DNA from: VXYL01 sp965116935
GTDB lineage: Bacteria > Pseudomonadota > Gammaproteobacteria > Pseudomonadales > Azotimanducaceae
Assembly (NCBI GenBank): GCA_965116935.1
Contig: OZ220737.1
Span: forward strand, 3,906,001-3,970,000
Length of the DNA: 64,000 bases
Reading direction: 5' to 3'
The notes below the pieces were generated by a model. The model was not told the DNA's origin. It ran no database searches and worked only from the letters and a program-made list of their open reading frames with translations. Numbering within the stretch: the first letter of the stretch is position 1; each line of letters starts with the position of its first letter. Below are positions 1 through 8,121 of this stretch, in pieces. Position numbers and translations under genes: made by a program.

Positions 1-29
1 GAGGCTTGGCCGCGCCCGCGTTCAGGCAT

Positions 30-122
30 TGAAGGGGTGGGTTCAATCGACACGGGCGACCACAAGGGGTGTCCCCTACGGAGGTATCACCCTTTGGCGG
101 TGAAGGGGTGCAAGGCTGCTAG
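30..122 (+). repeat. Intergenic repeat, copy A
   Basis: This stretch is closely related to 2866-2990. Both share a core reading CAATCGACACGGGCGACC, a CGGAGG block, a GGCGG..GAGGGG block, and the end GGCTGCTAG. It contains several short self-complementary G/C runs and no plausible coding frame. The insertion sequence begins inside its terminal CTAG. It resembles an intergenic dispersed palindromic element; its function is unknown. Confidence 0.6.
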
Positions 123-1842
123 CTAGTTCCTGTCCGTAAACGCCGTTTTGGCGGCAAGGAGAGCGCGTTCGGGAGAGTGCCTGGGGGTTTCGGGCGGATG
201 CTTTCGGTGCCGCAGGAAGGCTCTTTTGCAGGCGTGACGGTCGAGTGTGGCGCTTTGCACGGGGTTTTCGTCGCGAGTCGGACGCGCGGGCGAGGGGAGC
301 CATCGCGTTCCGTCCGGGACGCGGCGCTGGCCGTTTCGGCGGCGCTTTCTATCCGGGTCTGGGCAGGAGCCGGACGAGGCGGGCGAGGTTGTGGGCGAAC
401 ACGGCCGACTGCACGTAGGCGCGGAACGCCGGCAGTCCCTTCCAGCGGCACAGGCCCAGGCCGAAGCAGCGCTTCAGGTGCGAGATGCCGGCCTCGACGC
501 CGGCGCGGAAGTTGCGCAGCTGGCGCCGGATCCACGACGACGGCGACATCTCCTCGTCCTTCAGGCCGCGCGTCTTCTGGAACACCGCGTGCCGCACGCC
601 GAGCGCCTTCGCCGCCTTCAGGTTCTCGCGCGAGGCGTAGCCGCCGTCGAACGCCGCGTGGGTCGGCGCCGCGCCCCAGCGCGCCGCGTGCCGCTCCAGC
701 ATCGGCAGGCAGCGGGCGCTGTCGGCCGGGTTGCCGTCCTCCACCGCCACGTCCAGAACCAGCCCGCTGCGACCCGTCGCCAGGTTCAGCTTGTGGCCGT
801 ACTGCGTCCGGCGACCGCCCTTGACGACGATGTCCGTGTGCGGCTCGAAAAGGCTCACGACCTTCTCCTGCGCCGGCACCTTCTCCCCGTCCAGCACCCG
901 CCGCCGGGTCTGCCCCACCACCCGGCCCAGCAGCCTGTCGCACTCCTCCACCTTCTTCCGCCACGCCTGCCAGCACGCCTCGCCCTCGCCGGCCGCCTCC
1001 ACGGCCGCCAGCGCCGCCGACGCGTACCCCCGCGTCCGCTCCACGATCCGCAGCAGGCGCCGGTACGTCTTCGCCCGGCGCTCCGCGCCGCGCTGCGTCC
1101 GAACCTCCAGCGCCCGCCGCTTCGCCGAACGGCGGTGGTCGCGGAACGACACCGCGTCCGCGCCGAACGACTCCCGCGCCTGAACCAGCAGCCGCGTCAG
1201 AACCCGAACCCCGTCCCACAGCAGCCCGCTGTCCGACGGCTCCAGAATGTTCGTCCGCGTCACCGTGCTGTCCACCCGAACCCGTTCCCCCGACTCCACC
1301 CCCGACGAGCGGGCGGCCGCCAGCAGAACCCCGTTGATCCGCTCCCACGTCTCCGCCCGGATCGACCCCACCGTCGCCTGAAGCGCCGACTTGCCCGGCG
1401 GACGCAGCGCGTCCACCCGCGCGAACCGCTGCGCAGAGCGAGAGTCCCGCAGCAGGAACTCCAGACCCCGGAACGTCTCCTGCCGAAGGTGCCTCAGCAG
1501 CGCGCAGCGAAGAACCGTCTCGCACGACAGACCCCGGCGCCCGACCCCGCCCGGACTCCCGCCAAGGTCCGACGCCACCTCCTCCAGCAGCTCCGGATGC
1601 CCGTCCAGCCACGACGACATCCGCTCCAGGTCGTCCCCCACCGGGTGGTCAACGGCGCAAGGATGGAATAGGCTCAACTGCGTGATGCGTCTCTGGCGCA
1701 TTGCACCTCCGGCGGTTCGGTTCCGTTCGTTCGTTGGGGAACGAGCCAATGGTAGCCGAAACGCCGGACCAAACTCCCCCGAATGAACCCTTTTCCAAGT
1801 TCATTCAGTCCGTTGCGAGTTTACGGACAGGAACTAGCTAGC
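118..1842 (-). mobile_element. Insertion sequence with 24-bp terminal inverted repeats
   Basis: Positions 118-141 and 1819-1842 are perfect inverted copies of each other (24 bp; inner part GTTCCTGTCCGTAAAC). They enclose one transposase gene on the minus strand. The outermost bases are themselves palindromic (TAGCTA/CTAG), so the exact ends and the target duplication cannot be separated: a 6-bp TAGCTA or 4-bp CTAG duplication both fit. The intact transposase and identical ends suggest a fairly recent insertion. Confidence 0.85.
349..1701 (-). CDS. IS transposase, DDE type (ISNCY/IS1182-like)
   Basis: A 450-residue transposase that should catalyse cut-and-paste movement of the surrounding element. 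The N-terminal region resembles the DUF772-type domain of IS5/IS1182/ISNCY-like enzymes (LLRHLRQETFRGLEFLLRDS). The catalytic part shows candidate DDE residues: VRVDSTVTRTN for the first Asp, AFDGGYASREN for the second, and GVEAGISHLKRCFG for the Glu. The start is the ATG at 1701, preceded by GGAGG five bases upstream; an ATG 16 codons earlier lacks such a site. The frame is intact and fills most of the element. Exact IS family assignment is by resemblance only. Confidence 0.85.
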   Translation of the reverse strand: MRQRRITQLSLFHPCAVDHPVGDDLERMSSWLDGHPELLEEVASDLGGSPGGVGRRGLSCETVLRCALLRHLRQETFRGLEFLLRDSRSAQRFARVDALRPPGKSALQATVGSIRAETWERINGVLLAAARSSGVESGERVRVDSTVTRTNILEPSDSGLLWDGVRVLTRLLVQARESFGADAVSFRDHRRSAKRRALEVRTQRGAERRAKTYRRLLRIVERTRGYASAALAAVEAAGEGEACWQAWRKKVEECDRLLGRVVGQTRRRVLDGEKVPAQEKVVSLFEPHTDIVVKGGRRTQYGHKLNLATGRSGLVLDVAVEDGNPADSARCLPMLERHAARWGAAPTHAAFDGGYASRENLKAAKALGVRHAVFQKTRGLKDEEMSPSSWIRRQLRNFRAGVEAGISHLKRCFGLGLCRWKGLPAFRAYVQSAVFAHNLARLVRLLPRPG

Positions 1843-1994
1843 TATCGCTAGTGTGCCGTCCCATAAGTTTGACGTACTTCGGGATGCCCAATCCTCGTCC
1901 CGGCCGACCTTTCCGACAGACGGGACGCCGGCGATCGGTCACGGTGGATGGTTCTCGACGACCATGCCGCCCGTGTCCACCATCTACGACGCAG

Positions 1995-2230
1995 ATGCTC
2001 CTGACTGTTGAACGCATCACCCACGACCCCAACGTGATGGGCGGGAAGCCGTGCATTCGGGGCTTGCGCGTGACGGCCGGCTCGGTCCTCGGCTATTGGC
2101 AACTGGTCGGGGGGCTGACGAGATCATCAAAGCGTAGCCGTATCTGGAGCGGGGAGACATAGATCAGGTACTTGCGTACGCAGCGTGGCTTTGGAAGAAC
2201 GGGAAGTGCCTCTGGGCAACTTGTGGCAAT
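1995..2230 (+). pseudogene. Broken DUF433 (VapB-like antitoxin family) gene
   Basis: The first 33 or so codons read as a typical DUF433 N-terminus (ITHDPNVMGGKPCIRGLRVT). Near 2093 the frame is lost. In the next frame the family pattern resumes (ADEIIKA, then PYLERGDIDQVLAYAAWL), but an in-frame TAG stands where the family usually has Tyr before PYLE. One frameshift plus one nonsense codon make this a decayed gene. DUF433 proteins often act as antitoxins next to PIN-type toxins; no toxin gene remains downstream. It begins about 150 bp past the insertion sequence. Confidence 0.75.
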
Positions 2231-2231
2231 T

Positions 2232-2492
2232 TCAGGCGACAGCGCGCCGTCGTTCCTTGGCCAAATCGTAGCTCGCTTGCATCCGCATCCAGTGTTCCGC
2301 GTCGGACCAACCGAGCGCCTCCAGACGCAGCGCCATAGCAGCAGTGATGCTGGAGTGACCATGGAGGATGCGCGAAAGGAAGGCACGGGTGACGCCGAGG
2401 CGCTCAGCCGCGTGCGTGATCGTCCAGCCTGAGTCCTTAATCGCGCTTGCCACGATCCTGCCCGGGTGGGCGGGGTTCTTCATTCGGGTCAT
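2232..2492 (-). CDS. higA: HigA-type antitoxin (XRE family)
   Basis: An 86-residue helix-turn-helix protein with the HigA/VapI pattern: NPAHPGRIVASAIKDSGW, then the HTH (ITHAAERLGVTRAFLSRILHG) and the conserved tail ITAAMALRLEALGWSDAEHWMRMQ. HigA binds and silences HigB and represses the operon. It lies 9 bp downstream of the higB-like gene in the toxin-first order typical of higBA. Full family length suggests it is functional even though its partner looks damaged. Confidence 0.85.
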   Translation of the reverse strand: MTRMKNPAHPGRIVASAIKDSGWTITHAAERLGVTRAFLSRILHGHSSITAAMALRLEALGWSDAEHWMRMQASYDLAKERRRAVA

Positions 2493-2501
2493 GGGCTTCC
2501 T

Positions 2502-2723
2502 CTAGTGGTAGCGGTAGTTGTGCGAGACGGCCACGCCCCAATAGCCATCCATGTCGCCACGCAGCGGGTGCAACCGATAGCCGGGCAAGTCCATGTTGCC
2601 CGGCCGCACGGCATCATCGAGTGCCGTGAGCATCTCTCGAATGCGTTCGATGCGGGACGGGGGCAAGCGCCTAGCATCATCGTCCTCGTGGAAGGCACGC
2701 AGGGCCTTGTGTCGAGTTTTCAT
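2502..2723 (-). CDS. higB: HigB-type toxin, apparent internal deletion
   Basis: This 73-residue protein matches the HigB/RelE-like mRNA interferase family: RHKALRAFHEDDDARRLPP, then MDLPGYRLHPLRGDMDGYWGVAVSHN. Family members are usually about 92 residues and continue after N-W-R with a Phe-rich strand and a D-Y-x-D-Y-H end. Here the sequence jumps from HNYR directly to YH and stops, as if about 17-18 codons were removed in frame. The C-terminal Tyr-His survives, but a core strand is missing, so ribosome-dependent cleavage is probably lost. No Shine-Dalgarno is visible before the ATG. Confidence 0.7.
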   Translation of the reverse strand: MKTRHKALRAFHEDDDARRLPPSRIERIREMLTALDDAVRPGNMDLPGYRLHPLRGDMDGYWGVAVSHNYRYH

Positions 2724-2735
2724 GGGTAGTCGTGT

Positions 2736-2752
2736 TGTGTACGGTCAGTATA
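2736..2752 (-). promoter_or_regulatory. Possible higBA promoter/operator
   Basis: An imperfect inverted repeat (GTGTAC..GTATAC) lies 13-29 bp before the higB start. On the minus strand it contains TATACT (2752-2747), close to a sigma70 -10 box; no good -35 is seen. HigA-type antitoxins usually bind such palindromes over their own promoter. The assignment is tentative. Confidence 0.35.
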
Positions 2753-2865
2753 CGCGTAGGCGGCGCTCGTGTAGCTCGGCGCTGGCTGCAGACGTGAAAT
2801 GCCCGACGGGAGGGACGATGGCTCGCCAGCATACAAGAGGGGGGGCCGGCTTCATGCGTCCGCGG

Positions 2866-2990
2866 GGCATTGGAGGGCTTGGGCTCAATCGACACGGGCG
2901 ACCACAAAGGGTCGCCCCCACGGAGGCGTGCGACTCGCCCTCCGCCTTCGCCCACCCTTGGCGGCGGAGGGGCGTAAGGCTGCTAGCGCC
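2866..2990 (+). repeat. Intergenic repeat, copy B
   Basis: Second copy of the element at 30-122, in the same orientation, with an extra 30 or so bases in the middle. It shares the core CAATCGACACGGGCGACC and ends in GGCTGCTAG. The two copies bracket the IS, the DUF433 remnant and higBA. No gene is seen between 2724 and 3125; apart from this repeat and the two hairpins that follow, that stretch holds nothing recognisable. Confidence 0.6.
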
Positions 2991-2991
2991 A

Positions 2992-3023
2992 CAAGAACCG
3001 TTGCCTGGCGGCAACGCTTCTTG
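2992..3023. repeat. Hairpin upstream of icd (first of two)
   Basis: CGTTGCC (2999-3005) pairs with GGCAACG (3010-3016) around a TGGC loop, and flanking CAAGAAC/CTTCTTG extends the stem with one mismatch. It follows repeat copy B directly and has no T-run, so it is more like a palindromic repeat unit than a terminator. Confidence 0.5.
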
Positions 3024-3047
3024 CCCCAGCCCAAGCCGCCCTGTCAC

Positions 3048-3089
3048 CCCCGCGCCCTTTCGCAGCCCAGGCTGCGAAAGGGCGCGGGG
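3048..3089. repeat. Perfect 20-bp-stem hairpin upstream of icd
   Basis: Positions 3048-3067 and 3070-3089 are exact reverse complements separated by two bases (CA). The hairpin is followed by CTGCTAG, the same end as the two larger repeats, and lies 36 bp before the icd start. There is no T-tract. It may be a dispersed palindromic element, a transcript-end stabiliser, or a structure in the icd leader. Confidence 0.65.
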
Positions 3090-3125
3090 CTGCTAGAATG
3101 CCGCGTTTTTTCTGGGGGGAAGCGC

Positions 3126-4382
3126 ATGGCGTATCAGCATATCGAGGTGCCGGCGGACGGTGAGCGGATCACGGCAAATGCCGATGGCACGCTTGCGGTT
3201 CCGGCGCGACCCATCATCCCGTTTATCGAGGGCGACGGCATCGGCATCGACATCACGCCGGTGATGCGCAAGGTGGTGGACGCTGCGGTGGAGCAGGCCT
3301 ACGGCGGCGAGCGCAGCATCGCCTGGATGGAGATCTACTCCGGCGAGAAGTCCCTCGAGCTCTACGGCGAGGACGAATGGCTGCCGCAGGAGACCCTCGT
3401 CGCCATGCGCGAGTTCCTGGTGGGCATCAAGGGCCCCATGACCACCCCGGTTGGCGGCGGCATTCGTTCCCTCAACGTGGCGTTAAGGCAAGAGCTTGAT
3501 CTCTATGTCTGCCAGCGCCCGGTGCGCTGGTTTCAGGGCGTGCCAAGCCCCGTGGTGGCGCCGCACAAGACCGACATGGTGATCTTCCGCGAGAACACCG
3601 AGGACATCTACGCCGGCGTCGAGTGGGAGGCTGGCTCGGCCGGGTCGGACCAGGTGATCGCCTTCCTGCAGCGCGAGATGGGCGTCAACAAGATTCGCTT
3701 CCCCCAGAACTGCGGCATTGGCGTCAAGCCGGTTTCGGTGGAAGGCACCCAGCGCCTCGTGCGCAAGGCCATGCAGTACGCCATCGCCGAGGATCGCCGC
3801 TCCGTGACGTTCGTCCACAAGGGCAACATCATGAAATTCACCGAAGGGGCATTCAAGGACTGGGGCTACCAGCTTGCCGCCGAGGAATTCGGCGCAACCC
3901 CGCTCGACGGCGGCCCCTGGCACGAACTCACCAATCCCAACACCGGCCGGCAGATCGTCATCAAGGACATGATCGCCGACGCCATGCTGCAGCAGATCCT
4001 CACCCGCCCCGACGAATACGACGTCATCGCCACCATGAACCTGAACGGCGACTACCTCTCCGACGCCCTCGCAGCGCAAGTTGGGGGCATCGGCATCGCC
4101 CCCGGCGCCAACATCGGCGACGCCATTGCGCTGTTCGAGGCCACCCACGGCACGGCGCCGAAGTACACCGGCCAAGATAAGGTGAACCCCGGCTCGTTGA
4201 TCCTCTCGGCGGAGATGATGCTGCGCCACTTGGGCTGGCGCGAGGCCGCGGACCTCATCGTCCAGGGCATGGAAGGCGCCATCGGCGACAAGACCGTCAC
4301 CTACGACTTCGAGCGCCTGATGACCGGCGCGACGCTGGTGAAGTGCTCGGAGTTCGGCGACGCCATGATCGCCAAGATGTAA
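3126..4382 (+). CDS. icd: NADP-dependent isocitrate dehydrogenase
   Basis: Converts isocitrate to 2-oxoglutarate and CO2 with NADP+ in the TCA cycle (cytoplasm). The 418 residues match the length of the E. coli enzyme. Visible family signatures include the substrate-loop Ser region (TTPVGGGIRSLNVALRQ), RENTEDIYAGVEW, the catalytic Tyr/Lys region (FVHKGNIMKFTEGAFKDWGY), NLNGDYLSDALAAQVGG and EATHGTAPKYTGQDKVNPGS. The start is the ATG after GGGGGGAAGCGC; an upstream extension of the frame crosses non-coding repeats and was excluded. Its position before clpS-clpA matches Pseudomonas. Confidence 0.96.
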   Translation: MAYQHIEVPADGERITANADGTLAVPARPIIPFIEGDGIGIDITPVMRKVVDAAVEQAYGGERSIAWMEIYSGEKSLELYGEDEWLPQETLVAMREFLVGIKGPMTTPVGGGIRSLNVALRQELDLYVCQRPVRWFQGVPSPVVAPHKTDMVIFRENTEDIYAGVEWEAGSAGSDQVIAFLQREMGVNKIRFPQNCGIGVKPVSVEGTQRLVRKAMQYAIAEDRRSVTFVHKGNIMKFTEGAFKDWGYQLAAEEFGATPLDGGPWHELTNPNTGRQIVIKDMIADAMLQQILTRPDEYDVIATMNLNGDYLSDALAAQVGGIGIAPGANIGDAIALFEATHGTAPKYTGQDKVNPGSLILSAEMMLRHLGWREAADLIVQGMEGAIGDKTVTYDFERLMTGATLVKCSEFGDAMIAKM

Positions 4383-4450
4383 AGGGCGCGAGCTCCATCG
4401 GGGTTGCTATGATGCGGCGGTCGAATTCATGCCATGGCGGATTCGTGCTC

Positions 4451-4816
4451 ATGCAGGCGGCATCGCCAATATTCGCGCAAGGGGACGACGATTCCGGAGG
4501 CGATCCCGAAGAGGAGGGACGCACCGGCGCCGTCACGCTGGAAGAGAAGCCCGCCCTCAAGCGCCCGCAGATGTTCAAGGTGCTGCTGCTGAACGACGAC
4601 TACACGCCGATGGAGTTCGTGGTTCACGTTCTTGAGCGCTTCTTCCGCATGGACTACGAAAAGGCTTGGCAGATCATGATGGCGGTACACACGACGGGCA
4701 GCGCGGTGGTGGGCATCTTTCCGCGCGACATCGCCGAGACGAAGTCCGAGCAGGTGAACCAATATGCCCAGGAGAACAACCACCCGCTCAAGTCCACCGT
4801 CGAGATGACCGACTGA
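4451..4816 (+). CDS. clpS: ClpS adaptor protein
   Basis: ClpS binds N-degron substrates (primary destabilising residues Leu, Phe, Tyr, Trp) and delivers them to ClpAP. The core FKVLLLNDDYTPMEFVVHVLERFF contains the conserved Asn-Asp pair that recognises the substrate N-terminus, followed by HTTGSAVVGIFPRDIAETK. The preceding 40 residues are acidic and disordered, as usual. ATG 4451 gives 121 residues; an ATG pair at 4409/4412 would add 13-14. It lies 61 bp upstream of clpA, its partner, and in the same cluster as the two aminoacyl-protein transferases that make its substrates. Confidence 0.95.
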   Translation: MQAASPIFAQGDDDSGGDPEEEGRTGAVTLEEKPALKRPQMFKVLLLNDDYTPMEFVVHVLERFFRMDYEKAWQIMMAVHTTGSAVVGIFPRDIAETKSEQVNQYAQENNHPLKSTVEMTD

Positions 4817-4877
4817 TCGGTTGCGAAGCCGGCGCGGGGAAGGCAAGGTAGAGGCAACGGCACAAGGTACACGGCAG

Positions 4878-7154
4878 ATGCTCAGCGACGACCTCCAGGC
4901 CACCCTCAACCGGGCGTTCAAGGACGCCCGAACGCGGCGCCACGAGTTCATGACGGTGGAGCACCTGCTGCTCGCGCTGCTCGACGACAAGGTGGCCGCG
5001 GACGTGCTGCACCACGTCGCGGCGGACATCGACGAGCTCCGCAAGAAGCTCGGCTCCTTCATCGACGAGACGACGCCTCTCATCCCGGCGGGCGTGGACG
5101 AGCAGGAGACGGAGCCGACCCTCGGCTTTCGCCGCGTGCTGCAGCGGGCGCTCTTCCACGTGCAGACGAGCCGCAAGAAGCAGGCGAGCGGCGCCGACGT
5201 GCTCATAGCCCTCTTCAACGAGCAGGAGAGCCAGGCGGTGTTCCTGCTCAAGGAACAGTCCATAGCCCGCATCGATGTCGTCAACTACGTCGCCCACGGC
5301 ATCTCCAAGGCGGCCGGCGAGACCACCACCGGTACCGAAACCCGCGGCGAAGGCGAGGAGGGCGGCAAGGAAAGCGCGCCGCGTGCGCTCGACTCCTTCG
5401 CCACCAATCTCAACGCCCAAGCCCGCGCCGGCAACATCGACCCGCTCGTGGGGCGCAACGACGAGGTGGAGCGGGTCATCCAGATTCTGTGTCGGCGGCG
5501 CAAGAACAATCCCCTTCTCGTGGGGGAATCCGGCGTCGGCAAGACGGCCATCGCCGAGGGCCTCGCCAAGCGTATCGTCGACGACGAGGTGCCGGAGGTG
5601 GTGGGCAATAGCAGCGTGTTCGCGCTCGATCTCGGCGCCTTGCTGGCGGGCACCAAATACCGCGGCGACTTCGAGAAGCGCTTCAAGGCGCTGCTTGGGG
5701 ACCTGCGCAAGGAAGAGGGCGCCATCCTCTTCATCGACGAAATCCACACCATCATCGGCGCCGGTGCGGCTTCCGGCGGCGTCATGGATGCCTCCAACCT
5801 CCTCAAGCCCCTGCTCGCCTCCGGCGACATTCGCTGCATGGGCTCCACCACCTACCAGGAATACCGCGGCATCTTCGACAAGGATCGGGCGCTGTCGCGA
5901 CGCTTCCAGAAGATCGACATCGTCGAACCGGACGTGGACGACACCTACCGCATCCTCAAGGGGCTCAAGTCCCGCTTCGAGGACCACTACAGCCTGCGCT
6001 ACACCGATCCGGCCTTGCGCGCCGCCGCCGAGCTTTCCGAGCGCTACATCACCGACCGCTTCCTGCCGGACAAGGCCATCGACGTGATCGACGAGGCCGG
6101 TGCGGCGCAGCAGCTCGTGGCGCCGGCGCGGCGCAAGAAGACCATCGGCGCCGGCGATGTGGAGCGGGTGGTGGCGAAGATCGCCCGCATCCCGTCGAAC
6201 CAGGTGACGGTGTCGGACAAAGAGGCGCTCCGAGACCTCGATCAGAAGCTCAAGATGGTGGTGTTTGGCCAAGACAAGGCCATCGACATGCTTGCCTCCG
6301 CCATCAAGCTCTCTCGTGCCGGGCTCAAGACCGAAGGCAAGCCCATCGGTTCGTTCCTGTTCTCCGGCCCTACCGGCGTCGGCAAGACGGAAGTGTGCCG
6401 CCAGCTTGCCATCATCATGGGTGTGGAGCTCTTGCGCTTCGACATGTCCGAGTACATGGAGCGGCACACCGTCTCGCGGCTCATCGGCGCACCCCCCGGC
6501 TACGTCGGCTTCGATCAGGGCGGGCTCCTGACCGAGGCGGTGACCAAGCACCCGCACAGCGTGGTGCTGCTCGACGAGGTGGAGAAGGCGCATCCGGAGG
6601 TCTTCAACCTGCTGTTGCAGGTGATGGATCACGGCACCCTCACCGACAACAACGGCCGCAAGGCCGATTTCCGCAACGTCGTGCTCATCATGACCACCAA
6701 CGCCGGCGCCCAGGAGGCCTCGCGCGCGTCCATGGGCTTCATGGAGCAGGATCACTCCACCGACGCCCTCGAAGTCATCAAGAAGATGTTCACGCCGGAG
6801 TTCCGCAACCGGCTCGACTCGATCATCGGCTTCAACGCCTTGCCGATGAATGTCATCAAGACCGTGGTGGACAAGTTCCTCACCGAACTGCAGGCGCAGC
6901 TCGACGGCCGCAAGGTGGAGATCGACGTCGACGAGGACGCCCGCGACTGGCTGGCGCGGGAAGGCTACGACGAGAAGATGGGCGCCCGCCCGATGCAGCG
7001 GCTGATTCAGGAGAAGATCAAGCGCAAGCTTGCCGAGGACATCCTCTTCGGCGAACTGTCGGAGGGCGGCGGCATCGTCCACGTCACCGTCGAGGACGAC
7101 GACCTGGCCTTGGAGATCGAGTCCCGGGCTGCGGCCCGGGCGGCGGCGACCTAG
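4878..7154 (+). CDS. clpA: ATP-dependent Clp protease ATPase subunit ClpA
   Basis: AAA+ unfoldase that feeds proteins to ClpP and is directed by ClpS to N-degron substrates. At 758 residues it has the same length as E. coli ClpA. The N-terminal Clp repeat domain covers residues 1-145; the first AAA module has Walker A GESGVGKT and Walker B ILFIDEIHT; the second has GPTGVGKTE and VVLLDEVEKAH; a C-terminal D2-small domain follows (ARPMQRLIQEKIKRKLAE). The start ATG is where the family begins (MLSDDLQATLNRAF). It ends one base before the convergent infA gene, so there is no room for a separate terminator. Confidence 0.97.
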   Translation: MLSDDLQATLNRAFKDARTRRHEFMTVEHLLLALLDDKVAADVLHHVAADIDELRKKLGSFIDETTPLIPAGVDEQETEPTLGFRRVLQRALFHVQTSRKKQASGADVLIALFNEQESQAVFLLKEQSIARIDVVNYVAHGISKAAGETTTGTETRGEGEEGGKESAPRALDSFATNLNAQARAGNIDPLVGRNDEVERVIQILCRRRKNNPLLVGESGVGKTAIAEGLAKRIVDDEVPEVVGNSSVFALDLGALLAGTKYRGDFEKRFKALLGDLRKEEGAILFIDEIHTIIGAGAASGGVMDASNLLKPLLASGDIRCMGSTTYQEYRGIFDKDRALSRRFQKIDIVEPDVDDTYRILKGLKSRFEDHYSLRYTDPALRAAAELSERYITDRFLPDKAIDVIDEAGAAQQLVAPARRKKTIGAGDVERVVAKIARIPSNQVTVSDKEALRDLDQKLKMVVFGQDKAIDMLASAIKLSRAGLKTEGKPIGSFLFSGPTGVGKTEVCRQLAIIMGVELLRFDMSEYMERHTVSRLIGAPPGYVGFDQGGLLTEAVTKHPHSVVLLDEVEKAHPEVFNLLLQVMDHGTLTDNNGRKADFRNVVLIMTTNAGAQEASRASMGFMEQDHSTDALEVIKKMFTPEFRNRLDSIIGFNALPMNVIKTVVDKFLTELQAQLDGRKVEIDVDEDARDWLAREGYDEKMGARPMQRLIQEKIKRKLAEDILFGELSEGGGIVHVTVEDDDLALEIESRAAARAAAT

Positions 7155-7373
7155 CTATCGCTCCCGGAAGGTTATGCGGCCCTTGCTGAGGTCGTATGGC
7201 GTCAGTTCGACCTTCACCTTGTCGCCGGTGAGGATGCGGATGTAGTTCTTGCGCATCTTGCCGGAAATGTGCGCCGTCACCACGTGGCCGTTGGTGAGTT
7301 CCACCCGGAACATGGTGTTGGGGAGGGTGTCGGTGACCGTCCCCTCCATCTCGATCTGCTCTTCCTTTGCCAT
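7155..7373 (-). CDS. infA: Translation initiation factor IF-1
   Basis: A 72-residue OB-fold protein that binds the ribosomal A site during initiation. The sequence has the expected start MAKEEQIEMEGTVTDTLPN, the central MFRVELTNGHVVTAHISGK and the C-terminal VKVELTPYDLSKGRITFR, exactly family length. It is convergent with clpA, their stop codons being adjacent. The gene sits between clpA and the transferase genes, as in many gammaproteobacteria. Confidence 0.97.
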   Translation of the reverse strand: MAKEEQIEMEGTVTDTLPNTMFRVELTNGHVVTAHISGKMRKNYIRILTGDKVKVELTPYDLSKGRITFRER

Positions 7374-7428
7374 GAAACCCCTTGGTTGGCTGGCCGCCGT
7401 GGCGGCGCAGTTTACCCCAACGCGCGGC

Positions 7429-8121
7429 TCAGGAATGTTGCATCCAGCCTTGCTTGCCGAATAGCTCTATGGGGCGGTAGTCGGTCTTGTAGCGCATCTT
7501 GTCCGCCTCCTCGATCCAGTAGCCGAGATAGAGATAGGGCAGGCCGGCGTGCTGGCAGACGGCGATCTGGCGCAGGATCGACAGCACGCCCAAACTGCGT
7601 TCGGCGAGCGACGGATCGAAGAACGTGTAGATGGCGGAAAGGCCGCTCACAAGCACGTCGGTGACGGCCACCGCGACGAGCCGCTCGCCGAGATAGGCGT
7701 TGACGAAGCGCGTGTCGCTCCATTCGGCCAGCAGGAAGGCCCGGAACTGGTCGGGGGAGGGCGGGTACATGTCGCCCTCGCCGTGGCGCTCGCGGATGTA
7801 GCGCTCGTAAAGCTCGTAGGCTTCCTCGCCGTAGCGGGCCGGCTCGATGCGCATGGCGAGGTCGTCGTTGCGCGCGAGCACCCGGCGAAACCTGCGCGTC
7901 AAGCGAAACTGCCGCACCGGCACGCGGGTGGCAACGCAAGCGCTGCAGTCGTCGCAGTGTGGGCGGTAGAGGTGGTCGCCGGAGCGGCGGAAGCCGACGC
8001 TGCTCAAGGCAGCGTAGGTGTCGGCGGAATGACCTTCGCGCGGATCGAGAAACAGCGTGCGGGCATCGCGCGTGAGATAGCTGCACGGATGCTCGGGCGT
8101 CAGTAGGAAGCGCTGCTTCAC
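7429..8121 (-). CDS. bpt: Aspartate/glutamate leucyltransferase
   Basis: Transfers leucine from Leu-tRNA to proteins with N-terminal Asp or Glu, creating ClpS-recognised degrons. The 230-residue protein has the N-terminal arginyltransferase-like domain with the Cys cluster (RPHCDDCSACVATRVPV) and the C-terminal GNAT-like part (YIRERHGEGDMYPPS.., YLYLGYWIEEADKMRYK). It starts with GTG overlapping the aat stop codon (GTGA), so the two are translationally coupled. Together with Aat, ClpS and ClpA it forms a complete bacterial N-degron pathway within 5 kb. Confidence 0.95.
   Translation of the reverse strand: MKQRFLLTPEHPCSYLTRDARTLFLDPREGHSADTYAALSSVGFRRSGDHLYRPHCDDCSACVATRVPVRQFRLTRRFRRVLARNDDLAMRIEPARYGEEAYELYERYIRERHGEGDMYPPSPDQFRAFLLAEWSDTRFVNAYLGERLVAVAVTDVLVSGLSAIYTFFDPSLAERSLGVLSILRQIAVCQHAGLPYLYLGYWIEEADKMRYKTDYRPIELFGKQGWMQHS

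Noticed and set aside
2799..3125. N-terminal extension of isocitrate dehydrogenase by 109 residues
   Set aside because: It would translate the intergenic repeat and hairpins; the family start is ATG 3126.
4788..7082. 764-codon open frame antisense to clpA
   Set aside because: It is the mirror of a well-conserved gene in GC-rich DNA; the translation is rich in Ala, Val, Gly, Asp and His and has no family features.
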